This document shows positions 57,076 to 64,000 of a DNA stretch of 64,000 nt, piece by piece. Source of the DNA: Leptolyngbya sp. SIO1E4. GTDB taxonomy: Bacteria; Cyanobacteriota; Cyanobacteriia; Phormidesmidales; Phormidesmidaceae. The stretch is from assembly GCA_010672825.2 (NCBI GenBank), contig JAAHFU020000001.1, positions 1,798,001 through 1,862,000 on the forward strand, read 5' to 3'. The position numbers were made by a program, and so were the translations under genes. Each line of letters begins with the position of its first letter. Position 1 is the first letter of the stretch. The notes below the pieces were generated by a model, which was given only the letters and a program-made list of their open reading frames with translations, was not told the DNA's origin and did not search any database.

Positions 57076-57288
57076 GTGAGTGGTGAAGAGTTCAAGCAAC
57101 AAGTAAAGAAGCTGGCTAAGAAAAATAACGTTGAGTATAGGCTCTCCAATAGAGGCAAGGGATCCCATTCCACGGTCTGCTACGGTGAGAAACGAACTAC
57201 TGTCAAGCATGGAGAGATACAGAAAGGCCTATTGTCGACAATGTGTAAACAGCTCGGCATTGATAAGAAAGAACTTCTGGAGGCATAA
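57076..57288 (+). CDS. hicA: HicA-family mRNA interferase toxin
   Basis: The 70-residue product starts with GTG and has the HicA fold: SGEEFKQQVKKLAKKNNVEY, then GKGSH with the catalytic His, TTVKHGEIQKG and LLSTMCKQLGI. HicA cleaves mRNA when free. Its stop is followed at once by the ATG of hicB, so the pair is coupled. Confidence 0.9.
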   Translation: MSGEEFKQQVKKLAKKNNVEYRLSNRGKGSHSTVCYGEKRTTVKHGEIQKGLLSTMCKQLGIDKKELLEA

Positions 57289-57924
57289 ATGGATTTCGCC
57301 TATCCTTTCAAATTAGTACAGGAAGATTCTGAGTACATTGTTTGCTTCCCTGATGTGCCAGAGGCTATCACAGGAACAGATAATGAAGGCGAAGTCACGG
57401 CTCTTGCACATGATGCTTTGATCGCATCGTTGCGTGAGTATGTTGAGTGCAAAGAGCCTATTCCCTCACCATCTTCAAGTGCTGGATACGATCACGTTAT
57501 CTACTTAACTCCACTGGAAGCCGCAAAGCTAGGACTTTATATAGCAAAGCGAGAACACAACTTAAGCAATATCGAACTAGCCGATAAGCTTGGAGTCGAT
57601 GAGAAAACTGTGAGAAGGATGCTCGATCTTGACCATGCAACCAAGATTGGAGTAATTGAAAGTGCACTCAGGAATATTTTCAACTATCACTTACACACTT
57701 CGATGGAAAAGTCTGTAGAACAATCTCAAGCAGAACCACCGCCCTCGGCAACAGCGACAGTTGCAGCCCCTCATCCCACGGATCATCAATCCTCAACTGC
57801 CCTTCCCGCTAGAGCTTCAGCATCTGCTTGCGGCTCATCTGCCCCAGGTCATAGCGGCAGTAGCAGGGGGTACACCAGGCACAGAGATTGGCACGATAGC
57901 AGTTCCCTGGCACAGGAACGTTAG
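57289..57924 (+). CDS. hicB: HicB-family antitoxin with an abnormal C-terminal extension
   Basis: The N-terminal part shows the HicB domain (FKLVQEDSEYIVCFPDVPEAITGTD, with LAHDALIASLREYV) and a helix-turn-helix (IELADKLGVDEKTVRRML). It neutralises HicA and represses its own operon. The native domain should end near residue 145. From about 150 on, the frame reads through low-complexity Ser/Ala/Pro sequence that is antisense to a broken HNH gene, so the last 60 residues are almost certainly not native. Function may still be intact. It follows hicA with no gap. Confidence 0.88.
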   Translation: MDFAYPFKLVQEDSEYIVCFPDVPEAITGTDNEGEVTALAHDALIASLREYVECKEPIPSPSSSAGYDHVIYLTPLEAAKLGLYIAKREHNLSNIELADKLGVDEKTVRRMLDLDHATKIGVIESALRNIFNYHLHTSMEKSVEQSQAEPPPSATATVAAPHPTDHQSSTALPARASASACGSSAPGHSGSSRGYTRHRDWHDSSSLAQER

Positions 57925-58059
57925 CGCGTTGGGCAAAATCCGAGTCGCTTCCCTTGCCCGACGGCAAACCTTACCACACCACATCCCCACAGATTCACGT
58001 CCTGCTTGATGGCCTGGGCGATCGCGCCCCATTCGGAGGGGATACAGCTTGCGGTTCAT
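57745..58059 (-). pseudogene. Decayed HNH-type gene
   Basis: Three minus-strand frames read in turn give pieces of one protein: MNRKLYP, SEWGAIAQAIKQDVNLWG, CGKVCRRARE, and SDSDFAQRANVPVPG followed by NLCAWCTPCYCRYD, then a stop and REGQLRIDDPWDEG. This matches, by memory, a cyanobacterial HNH-like family with paired CxxC sites (LCAxCHxRYD). Frameshifts and a stop make it dead. It is antisense to the hicB tail. Confidence 0.65.
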
Positions 58060-58137
58060 GCCCATGGGTTACCGCCCTGCGCCGGGAGATGGCGTGGTGG
58101 CCAGGTCAGAGAGAGGGCTAGACCTGGCTATATCGCT

Positions 58138-58437
58138 CTAAGGCTCGCTAGAAATAAAGCTCAAAATATGTCGGATATTAAATCCATCATCCCAGCAATA
58201 ATCCCCGGCCCAGAGTTCGATTTCGCTATCGAAAGGGGGATTCCCATCTTTAAACATAGACTTCTGGATCTTGTTGCAAATTCTTTGCTTTTCTATAGGA
58301 TTTAGTCCAAAAACTTGGATAAACAAAATCTCTCCCCGCCACATTATCCTTAGATGTTCGCAATCGACTATATCCAAAACTATTTTGGACAGCCATTGAA
58401 GGGTTTTTAGATCCTTAGCAAGAGTTTCGGAAGTCAT
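58138..58437 (-). CDS. Small hypothetical protein
   Basis: The 99-residue product begins MTSETLAKDLKTLQWL at 58437, with a strong ribosome site (AAAGGAG) just ahead; an open frame to 58578 has none. It is mixed alpha/beta with a Trp-rich end (ELWAGDYCWDDGFN). No family is recognised. It follows the wall-hydrolase gene by 85 bp and may belong to its operon. Confidence 0.6.
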   Translation of the reverse strand: MTSETLAKDLKTLQWLSKIVLDIVDCEHLRIMWRGEILFIQVFGLNPIEKQRICNKIQKSMFKDGNPPFDSEIELWAGDYCWDDGFNIRHILSFISSEP

Positions 58438-58522
58438 ATTTCTCTCCTTTAAAAGTATTTTGTAGATCGCACCAAAATCTGATGGCCAGATAGGCATTAC
58501 CTGGCAAGAATGAAGTCCCGCT

Positions 58523-59773
58523 TTACTGAACCTGATCCAGGACTTCTTTCGTTCGCCTGGTTTGGTCGTGTTGCACATTCCCCATCGAATTACCCAGCCC
58601 AGGTGCCTCTAGTGCTCCGGTCGTTGGGTTGATGAACGCTTGAGATCGCGCATCGATGATTTCTTGTGGTGATGGGTCAGCAGTGGATAGCCTCATCACA
58701 AAGTCGTCCCCGGCGAGTGGTGCCTGATTCCACAAGTCGAGGGCACTGGCCAGCGCCGCCCTAGAAAGCGGTTGGCCAAACTTACCAATGGCTTTCTGCT
58801 GAATATCCTTCTCAGCGTTACGCAGTCTGGCTAGCTGTTTCTGGTCGGCCTCTTGAGGGCTTGATGCCCCATGCTGGTAAGAGAAAGCCCCCAGGTTGGC
58901 AGCTCCATTGCCAGGGTCAACGTGCCCAAAATAATTGCTGTTCGGGGTGCAATCATCACCCTTGGTACCCTCAGCATTGCCGATCGCACACGTCAATTCT
59001 TCATCAGAGAGTAGCGATTGAAACGGAACAGCGGCCTGGTCGATCTCCTTGAGAGTCTTCGGTGCCTGACCCGTCATAGCCCATTGCAGATAGCCTTTCT
59101 GCGGCTTCTGATAGTCACCCGTAACGCTGTCCATCTGCGACCAATGCAGGTGAGGCCCAGTGCTGCCCCCAGTGTTGCCAGTGGCGCCGATGACCGCGCC
59201 CCCATGGTGCAACCCGGTAATGCATTTCGATAGATGCATGGCTTGAAAGACGAGGCCCGGAATGTCTGGGCTGCTAATTTCGGCATACGTGCCCGCGCCC
59301 CCTGGCTGATTTTTGCAGTCTACTTTTACCCGTGATGAGCGCTTACCCGGGGCATGGATGGCGACCCCGGTTTCGGTGGGCAGGTCAACACCGTTGTGAA
59401 AGCGCACGTCGCCATGGATGGGGTGAACGCGATCGCCATAGCCAGAGTTCACCTGATACCCGGCTATCTCGTCCCCCACCTCAACGGGTGCCAAGGCTTC
59501 TGGGGGCAGGATGCCGATTGCTTCCAAGGCAGGAGGTGCCTCGTAGACGGTAATTGGCCCCAGCTTGATTTCTCGCCCTTCGTGCAGGCTGACATCCATT
59601 TGTTTGTTGAGGCCCGGTATCAGCATCGGTGTGGCCAACAATCCCACCAGGGCGATCGCCCCTAATTGGATAGCCCGTTCGTTGCGCTCCCGCCGCTGGC
59701 AGATGTGCCATTGCAGATCGGGCGATAGCTGGTCAAAGTCAGGTTTTTGTGGGTTAGCGGTTGAGGTCAGCAC
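58523..59773 (-). CDS. M23 metallopeptidase with lysozyme-like C-terminus
   Basis: The 416-residue product starts with GTG behind a good GGAGGTG site. It has an N-terminal membrane helix (residues 36-55), then an M23 peptidase domain (SGYGDRVHPIHGDVRFHNGVDL, with a late GPHLHW) holding the zinc ligands. A C-terminal region with CAIGNAEGTKGDDC and NLGAFSYQ resembles lysozyme-like folds, the Glu of AEGTKG being the candidate catalytic residue. It should cut peptidoglycan at two bonds and open the wall for an envelope machine. It overlaps the upstream gene by 20 bp. Confidence 0.85.
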   Translation of the reverse strand: MLTSTANPQKPDFDQLSPDLQWHICQRRERNERAIQLGAIALVGLLATPMLIPGLNKQMDVSLHEGREIKLGPITVYEAPPALEAIGILPPEALAPVEVGDEIAGYQVNSGYGDRVHPIHGDVRFHNGVDLPTETGVAIHAPGKRSSRVKVDCKNQPGGAGTYAEISSPDIPGLVFQAMHLSKCITGLHHGGAVIGATGNTGGSTGPHLHWSQMDSVTGDYQKPQKGYLQWAMTGQAPKTLKEIDQAAVPFQSLLSDEELTCAIGNAEGTKGDDCTPNSNYFGHVDPGNGAANLGAFSYQHGASSPQEADQKQLARLRNAEKDIQQKAIGKFGQPLSRAALASALDLWNQAPLAGDDFVMRLSTADPSPQEIIDARSQAFINPTTGALEAPGLGNSMGNVQHDQTRRTKEVLDQVQ

Positions 59774-60161
59774 TCTTCACCTCCCCGTCCTCAAAAGTCA
59801 CGTCTACGGCTAACCCGGATTCACTCACCCAGCGGTAGACGCCATTACCCAGAGCACAGGTAGGAGCCCCCAACTGGGCCAAAGCGAACGATTCAGACTT
59901 GCCTGTAATGATCGCCCTAGCCTCTTCCTGCACCCTGCTCAGCGTGTTCTCGCTGGTCAGCTTTTGGCAGGGTCGCAATAGGGGATTAGCGAGATTGAAA
60001 TCAGGTTGCTCTGCCCAACCATCACTCAGCTTTGAAATTTGAGATCGTGCCCAAAACATCGGGTTATAAAACCGTCCTTGCCCCGGCTCCAACGCATCCA
60101 ACCAAAGGCCAAGGGCAGTTAAGGGCACTAAGGCAATCAACAGCTTTGTCTTTCGCTTCAT
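59754..60161 (-). CDS. Membrane-anchored small protein
   Basis: The 135-residue product has one N-terminal helix (residues 6-22) and an external part with CQKLTSEN and a late LGAPTCALGNGVYRWV. It may be a lipoprotein-like or secretin-type helper; no family is recognised. It overlaps the upstream gene by four bases and the downstream one by 20, firm signs of an operon. Confidence 0.65.
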   Translation of the reverse strand: MKRKTKLLIALVPLTALGLWLDALEPGQGRFYNPMFWARSQISKLSDGWAEQPDFNLANPLLRPCQKLTSENTLSRVQEEARAIITGKSESFALAQLGAPTCALGNGVYRWVSESGLAVDVTFEDGEVKSADLNR

Positions 60162-60694
60162 TGGTCGTCCACCTTGACGGCCCGAATCTTGGGTGAAGTC
60201 TCGATGTCCTGGGTGACCTCGTCCTGACCCAGCATCACGTCATGAACATTTCCGGCAAGTCCTTGAGCCGGGCCAGCGATCGCGGCTGCCATATTGCAGC
60301 CAGCAACGACCGGGTTCCAGTTATCGCCAGAGCATTGAAGGACATCGCCACGGAGCATGTTTAGCGCACCCGATAGGCCGAAAAAGCCAAACCACAAAGA
60401 CGCCCCTGTGACACCAACCGTTTGCAAAGGCTTATGACGGAAGGCAGATAGCCAGGCTCGAACCGCCATCAATGCCGCCATATTGTCATCAGAAGGTAGC
60501 ACCACAAAGACAGGACGACGCTTACCTGATGCGTCAAAATAGCCGCCATCTTGAATGTTTGAACGGGGTGTATTGCGAGGACGCATGGTTACAGTTTGAT
60601 TCTGAGGAACCATTGCACCCCCAGTCGAAACCGTAGTGAATTCTGCATCGATAACATCGGGCGTTGTTTGGCTACTCTGATTATTCTTACGCAT
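60158..60694 (-). CDS. Hypothetical membrane protein of the operon
   Basis: The 178-residue product has a disordered N-terminus, a predicted hydrophobic part at residues 85-115 (LQTVGVTGASLWFGFFGLSGALNML), a Cys-containing loop and a hydrophobic Ala/Gly stretch (NMAAAIAGPAQGLAG). No family is recognised. Its start and the ATPase stop share one base (TAATG). Confidence 0.65.
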   Translation of the reverse strand: MRKNNQSSQTTPDVIDAEFTTVSTGGAMVPQNQTVTMRPRNTPRSNIQDGGYFDASGKRRPVFVVLPSDDNMAALMAVRAWLSAFRHKPLQTVGVTGASLWFGFFGLSGALNMLRGDVLQCSGDNWNPVVAGCNMAAAIAGPAQGLAGNVHDVMLGQDEVTQDIETSPKIRAVKVDDQ

Positions 60695-61977
60695 TAGGAA
60701 TTCTCCTCGATAATTGCTTTGATATTGGTAAGCCGCTCTTTTCCTTCTTCAAATTTGCGGCCCTTCAATCCAAGAATGTCTTCAATGATTTTGTAGTCAG
60801 ACACTCCTGAGTCGATGGCTTTACTAACGCTCAGCAAAGTAGGCAGATCGAGCCAATCGGGAAGGACGGAAGGAGTGGAAGGAGTTGTAAGGAGATTAGC
60901 CGAATCGCTTACAGACTGGTTCCTTCCGCTCCTTCCGCTTCTCCTTCCGGCTCCTTCCGCTCCTTCCGCCCCCTGGGGCACCTTATAGGCCAACATGGGG
61001 AGCCATTCGCCATAGACAGAGTGGTAGAAGACAGCCTGTTTAGGACTGAGTGATTGCTGATAAATGAGGTCATCTTCTATCTTTGGAACCCCTTGATAAG
61101 AAGCACATAAACTTTCCATATGCTCATTAGAGTCGGGGTTCTCAATTGCTAGTAAATCAAAGGTGGAACGCTCACCTCTAGAGATATCAATATCCCCTGC
61201 CAAAGAGCTTTGAGTGACTGCCCAAAGCGCCCGATCATCCGTCTCACCTGAAGACATTTCTACTTTGAGCTGTGGAATAAAACAGTCCTTATACCACTTG
61301 GGCATAACTGACTTGAGCATGCTCAATTCATCAATGACTAGGAGCGTCGGGCGCGCCGCTTGTTTACGCCATTCAAAGATGAACTCAGATAACTCTTTGC
61401 CCAGCTGCTCTAGATATTCGGCATCACCGATGTGACCCTCAAGCATGAACCCCTTGATGCGATCGCACGGCTCCCAGTAGGCATGCTCTTTGGGGTGATA
61501 CTTGGGCTGGATAAGCCACACTGGGCAATCCAATCGGCTTTTAACTTGTCTGATGCCATTAGCCACCACAATCCCTTTCCCAATGCGGGGATTCCCCGTG
61601 ATGAGCGTCGGGCGCATTTGGTTAGCGAGAACAGCAGAAACATCGACATAGCGTTTAGGGGCTGGCACCCCAGCAGGGGCTTTGATGACCTGGCCCTGGG
61701 TGGGCTCTGCCTGCGTGGGAATTACAACGGGCGCAGTGCCGTCACCATCAGTCATTTCCCGATAGAGCCACCAGCCAAGCATCCCCAGGCCAATTACACC
61801 CAAACCACCAGACAATAGACGGTTAGGGCGATAGGCGGTGACCTCGACCCGTTCGCCATTACTGAACCGGGCCATGTCCTCAGCAGTCAAGTTAGTTAGG
61901 CTAGGCGACGTCATTGAGATCAATACCGATGCCAGCCCTAAGCCCGCTGCAGATGCCAGTCTGATGGTTTGATTCAT
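60694..61977 (-). CDS. Membrane-anchored P-loop ATPase
   Basis: The 427-residue product has two N-terminal hydrophobic segments (near 8-25 and 60-80), a Walker-A-like loop GNPRIGKG and a Walker B LLVIDEL followed by SMLKSVMP. It looks like a coupling-type ATPase of the FtsK/VirD4 kind with few family marks. Near the C-terminus is a low-complexity linker (GAEGAEGAGRRSG) encoded by CTCCTTCCG-like repeats, then a helical end. Its start (ATG 61977) shares a base with the upstream stop. It may power DNA or protein transfer. Confidence 0.75.
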   Translation of the reverse strand: MNQTIRLASAAGLGLASVLISMTSPSLTNLTAEDMARFSNGERVEVTAYRPNRLLSGGLGVIGLGMLGWWLYREMTDGDGTAPVVIPTQAEPTQGQVIKAPAGVPAPKRYVDVSAVLANQMRPTLITGNPRIGKGIVVANGIRQVKSRLDCPVWLIQPKYHPKEHAYWEPCDRIKGFMLEGHIGDAEYLEQLGKELSEFIFEWRKQAARPTLLVIDELSMLKSVMPKWYKDCFIPQLKVEMSSGETDDRALWAVTQSSLAGDIDISRGERSTFDLLAIENPDSNEHMESLCASYQGVPKIEDDLIYQQSLSPKQAVFYHSVYGEWLPMLAYKVPQGAEGAEGAGRRSGRSGRNQSVSDSANLLTTPSTPSVLPDWLDLPTLLSVSKAIDSGVSDYKIIEDILGLKGRKFEEGKERLTNIKAIIEENS

Positions 61978-62621
61978 CACTGTTGCTGTACCTCCCACGC
62001 TTTTGATTCGGCTTGGGCACCCCGATAGCGCTGGTGGGATTGGACAAGGTTATCGATCGCCAGTTGAGAGAGATTGACCTCAGGCTCAGTCGGAGTCGTC
62101 GCTCCACGGGCTAATTCAATCGCTTCAACCCGGTCAAGGGCAGAAAGCATTGCCAGCCAGTTGCGATCGCTTCTGGCTTGCTCAATGCGGCTTACCGCAT
62201 CGGCTTGAAATTGGTCGAGGGCACAGTAAACGGATTGTGCAAAGCAGGGCTTATCAGCTTCCGTGGTCTGCTTTTGAGCTTCCAACAGAAATCGCTGTGC
62301 CTCTTGACTAAGCAACTGTTGCTCGAATTCTTCAAGTTGTTGGGTGCTTTGAAACACCGTGTTGGTGTGGGAGTCTTGGGCACCAGCGACAATCGCCCCC
62401 TTATCGAGCTGGGCTTCTGGAGAGGCTTCGTATACCTCGCTCTCAGGTGAAGAACTGAAGAGGCTAATACCCAAGCCAACCAGCAACAGGACACCGACAC
62501 CAGCCCCAGCCAGAAACTTGGGGTTGCGAGTGTATTGCTTCCACCCCGTCTGTTTCAGTTGCCCTGGGGGGATATCTAGATTGAGTTTGAGCGCTTGCTT
62601 CTGGGCTTCATCATGCATCAT
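61977..62621 (-). CDS. Single-pass membrane protein of the operon
   Basis: The 214-residue product has a cytoplasmic N-terminus of about 35 residues, one membrane helix (36-55: FLAGAGVGVLLLVGLGISLF) and a long acidic helical outer part with two Cys (KPCFAQSVYC). It resembles inner-membrane parts of transfer systems (VirB8/B10-like topology) but without recognisable domains. It overlaps the ATPase gene by one base. Confidence 0.65.
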   Translation of the reverse strand: MMHDEAQKQALKLNLDIPPGQLKQTGWKQYTRNPKFLAGAGVGVLLLVGLGISLFSSSPESEVYEASPEAQLDKGAIVAGAQDSHTNTVFQSTQQLEEFEQQLLSQEAQRFLLEAQKQTTEADKPCFAQSVYCALDQFQADAVSRIEQARSDRNWLAMLSALDRVEAIELARGATTPTEPEVNLSQLAIDNLVQSHQRYRGAQAESKAWEVQQQ

Positions 62622-62688
62622 GGAAAATCCCTATCTCGTGGTTTGCAGCCCTGATGAGCAACCTCCAGGGCTGTGTAAGCTGCGTGGT

Positions 62689-63006
62689 CTAGCTAAGGCC
62701 AATCTGGGCATATGCTGCGAGTGCTTCAATCAGGCTCAGCGCCTGGGGTAAGCCCTCAAGCTCTTCATCAAGTTCATTGAGGATCTGTGGCACTGCGAGA
62801 TCTTCAAAGTCGTGGCCGTGAATCTCGCTAGCCACAATTCCCAGGTGCTCACTCTCTGAACCGTCAGAGACGATGTAACTGCACTCGGTTAGAGCATGAA
62901 GAATAGCTAGCAAGTCTGGTTGAGGCATTTGCTCTAAGCAAGACCCGTAAAGAGTTTCGAGCTTAGCTAGCGAATCGTAGTGGAAATCTGAGTTCAGATT
63001 TTGCAT
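62689..63006 (-). CDS. Small acidic hypothetical protein
   Basis: The 105-residue product is acidic and helical (LAKLETLYGSCLEQM, QILNELDEELEGLPQAL). No membrane part. No family is recognised. It lies 67 bp ahead of the membrane-protein gene and belongs to the same strand run. Confidence 0.55.
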   Translation of the reverse strand: MQNLNSDFHYDSLAKLETLYGSCLEQMPQPDLLAILHALTECSYIVSDGSESEHLGIVASEIHGHDFEDLAVPQILNELDEELEGLPQALSLIEALAAYAQIGLS

Positions 63007-63128
63007 GATGAATAAGTCCTTGTGAGTGTGTGCGGTTCAGAGCACCGCGTCTAAGGCTGTGGCCGCGTCTTCGGTCATGTAATACATGAGCTTTGCCTCA
63101 TGGTTAATTTCGTGATCATTGGCTCGGG

Positions 63129-63347
63129 TTAGAGGCTAAGCCCTGACCAATTGCCAGCCAGAGAGACCTCGTCAGTCTCGGCACTTGGAAAAACCTCTGA
63201 GGGCTTTACACCCCTTGGTGAACCGCCACAAATGAAGTCCTGTGTAATCAGGTGATGCAAGTAGAGATCAACCTCAACGCCGACTGCAGCGGCCTTTTCG
63301 CTGAGGATCTTGGCGTAAGCCTTATCTAAATAAAACCTCTGTTTCAC
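63129..63347 (-). CDS. Small protein coupled to the ParM-like gene, possible ParR-like adaptor
   Basis: The 72-residue product starts with GTG overlapping the ParM-like stop by four bases (GTGA). Its first half (KQRFYLDKAYAKILSEKAAAVG) could form a ribbon-helix-helix, the fold of ParR adaptors. It is shorter than usual ParR. The ParM coupling is the main argument for its role. Confidence 0.55.
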   Translation of the reverse strand: MKQRFYLDKAYAKILSEKAAAVGVEVDLYLHHLITQDFICGGSPRGVKPSEVFPSAETDEVSLAGNWSGLSL

Positions 63348-64000
63348 AGCCTATAAAGCCCCCGCACTTCGATTTCCTGAGGTTCGGGACAGATGCCAAC
63401 CCCTATCTTTTTCGCAACCTCAGCTACCCCTGGTAGCTGAGATCCGCCGCCAGCAAAAAACTTGTTTGGGCACTTTCCAAAGATATGCCCCGCCTGGGTT
63501 TTGGCATCATTGACTCGTGCCTTAAGCCAAGGTTCAAAGCACCGCCAATAGGCTTCTTTAAATGACACACCGCTATAGCCGTTCAATTCAAAGGTGCGGG
63601 TCTCGACGCCTAGTCTCACTTCCTCCGCACTAGGTCGCTCACCAGTCTCGTTCACTAGGTCGGCAATCGCCTCAAATAGACTGCCTACGCCTGTCTTCAA
63701 GCTCAAGACATCGATCATCTGGCTCACAGACGGGTCAAAGGCTGCGACTGTAGTGTTTTGATATCCGAGATCCACAACAGCGGTTGCGAGATCACCTGCC
63801 AGGTAGTAGGCCGTGCCAAGAGCTTCAGGTAGTGGCTTGATGTCAGTCACGTTCACGGTGACACGCCGACCGTTAACCTCCACGTCATGCAACCCTTTGA
63901 GTGGAGCTAGTTTCGGGGCCATATTCGGCGTGGGTAGAGAGCAAACTAGCCTCACGTTGAAAAGCTCTAACCCAACCGGAGCCATATAAGCTAAAACCGC
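63344..64000 (-). CDS. Actin-like ParM-type segregation ATPase, 5' partial
   Basis: The frame is open to the right window edge, so the start lies outside. The visible 218 residues show an actin-like core: VVDLGYQNTTVAAFD (a phosphate loop), GVGSLFEAIADL, and a late FFAGGGSQLPGVAE, which is the nucleotide-binding end of ParM/Alp proteins. Such filaments push plasmid copies apart. The next gene overlaps by four bases. Confidence 0.82.
   Translation of the reverse strand, partial: AVLAYMAPVGLELFNVRLVCSLPTPNMAPKLAPLKGLHDVEVNGRRVTVNVTDIKPLPEALGTAYYLAGDLATAVVDLGYQNTTVAAFDPSVSQMIDVLSLKTGVGSLFEAIADLVNETGERPSAEEVRLGVETRTFELNGYSGVSFKEAYWRCFEPWLKARVNDAKTQAGHIFGKCPNKFFAGGGSQLPGVAEVAKKIGVGICPEPQEIEVRGLYRL

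Noticed and set aside
57835-58065. A 76-codon minus-strand frame as an intact gene
   Set aside because: Only its start and a short middle piece match the HNH-like protein; the rest lies in other frames, so it is part of a pseudogene.

Overview
The window comes from a cyanobacterial chromosome. Evidence for this is psbA (D1 protein), psb32, a pheophorbide-a-oxygenase-like Rieske protein, a group-2 sigma factor, the deazaflavin gene cofG, and frequent HIP1 octamers (GCGATCGC). I cannot name the genus. No rRNA, tRNA, CRISPR array or intact insertion sequence was found.

Positions 1-44,458 look like chromosome. The window opens inside a very large secreted protein built from integrin-type seven-bladed propellers (FG-GAP repeats) alternating with RTX calcium-binding blocks. 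Next come an orphan glycosyltransferase-like protein, a toroid-fold protein, and a HAD phosphatase and GT81 glycosyltransferase that could together make glucosylglycerate. Housekeeping and photosynthesis genes follow: sigC-like, priA, psb32, a RibD-like reductase, a hybrid-less sensor kinase, tsf, rpsB, a pilT gene coupled to a KaiB-domain gene, cofG, psbA, asnB, a PEP-CTERM protein, a DUF1028 protein and a Rieske oxygenase. This part ends with three consecutive dynamin-like GTPase genes (38,441-44,458), probably one membrane-remodelling operon.

Positions 44,459-46,096 hold no convincing gene. They contain two diverged ~140-bp direct repeats rich in TTTCAAC/GTTGAAA. From about 46 kb to the right edge the content is accessory: an AlbA_2 (Schlafen-type) protein, small unknown genes, remnants of KilA-N and HNH genes, a ribbon-helix-helix protein, an ASCH protein, a YhcG-type nuclease that has lost its E-x-K residues, HicAB, a 1,295-residue tape-measure-like protein, and a tightly overlapping minus-strand operon. 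That operon encodes an actin-like ParM protein with a small putative partner, membrane proteins, a P-loop ATPase and an M23/lysozyme-like wall hydrolase. It looks like an integrated plasmid or conjugative element. HIP1 sites remain common inside it, so it has probably stayed within cyanobacteria for a long time. The operon combined with a tape-measure-like protein, but with no tail or standard type IV secretion genes in view, is the best candidate here for an undescribed system.

Three near-equal 50-bp repeats lie just past gene ends at 3,957, 22,984 and 36,526, a previously unremarked repeat family as far as I can tell from the sequence alone.
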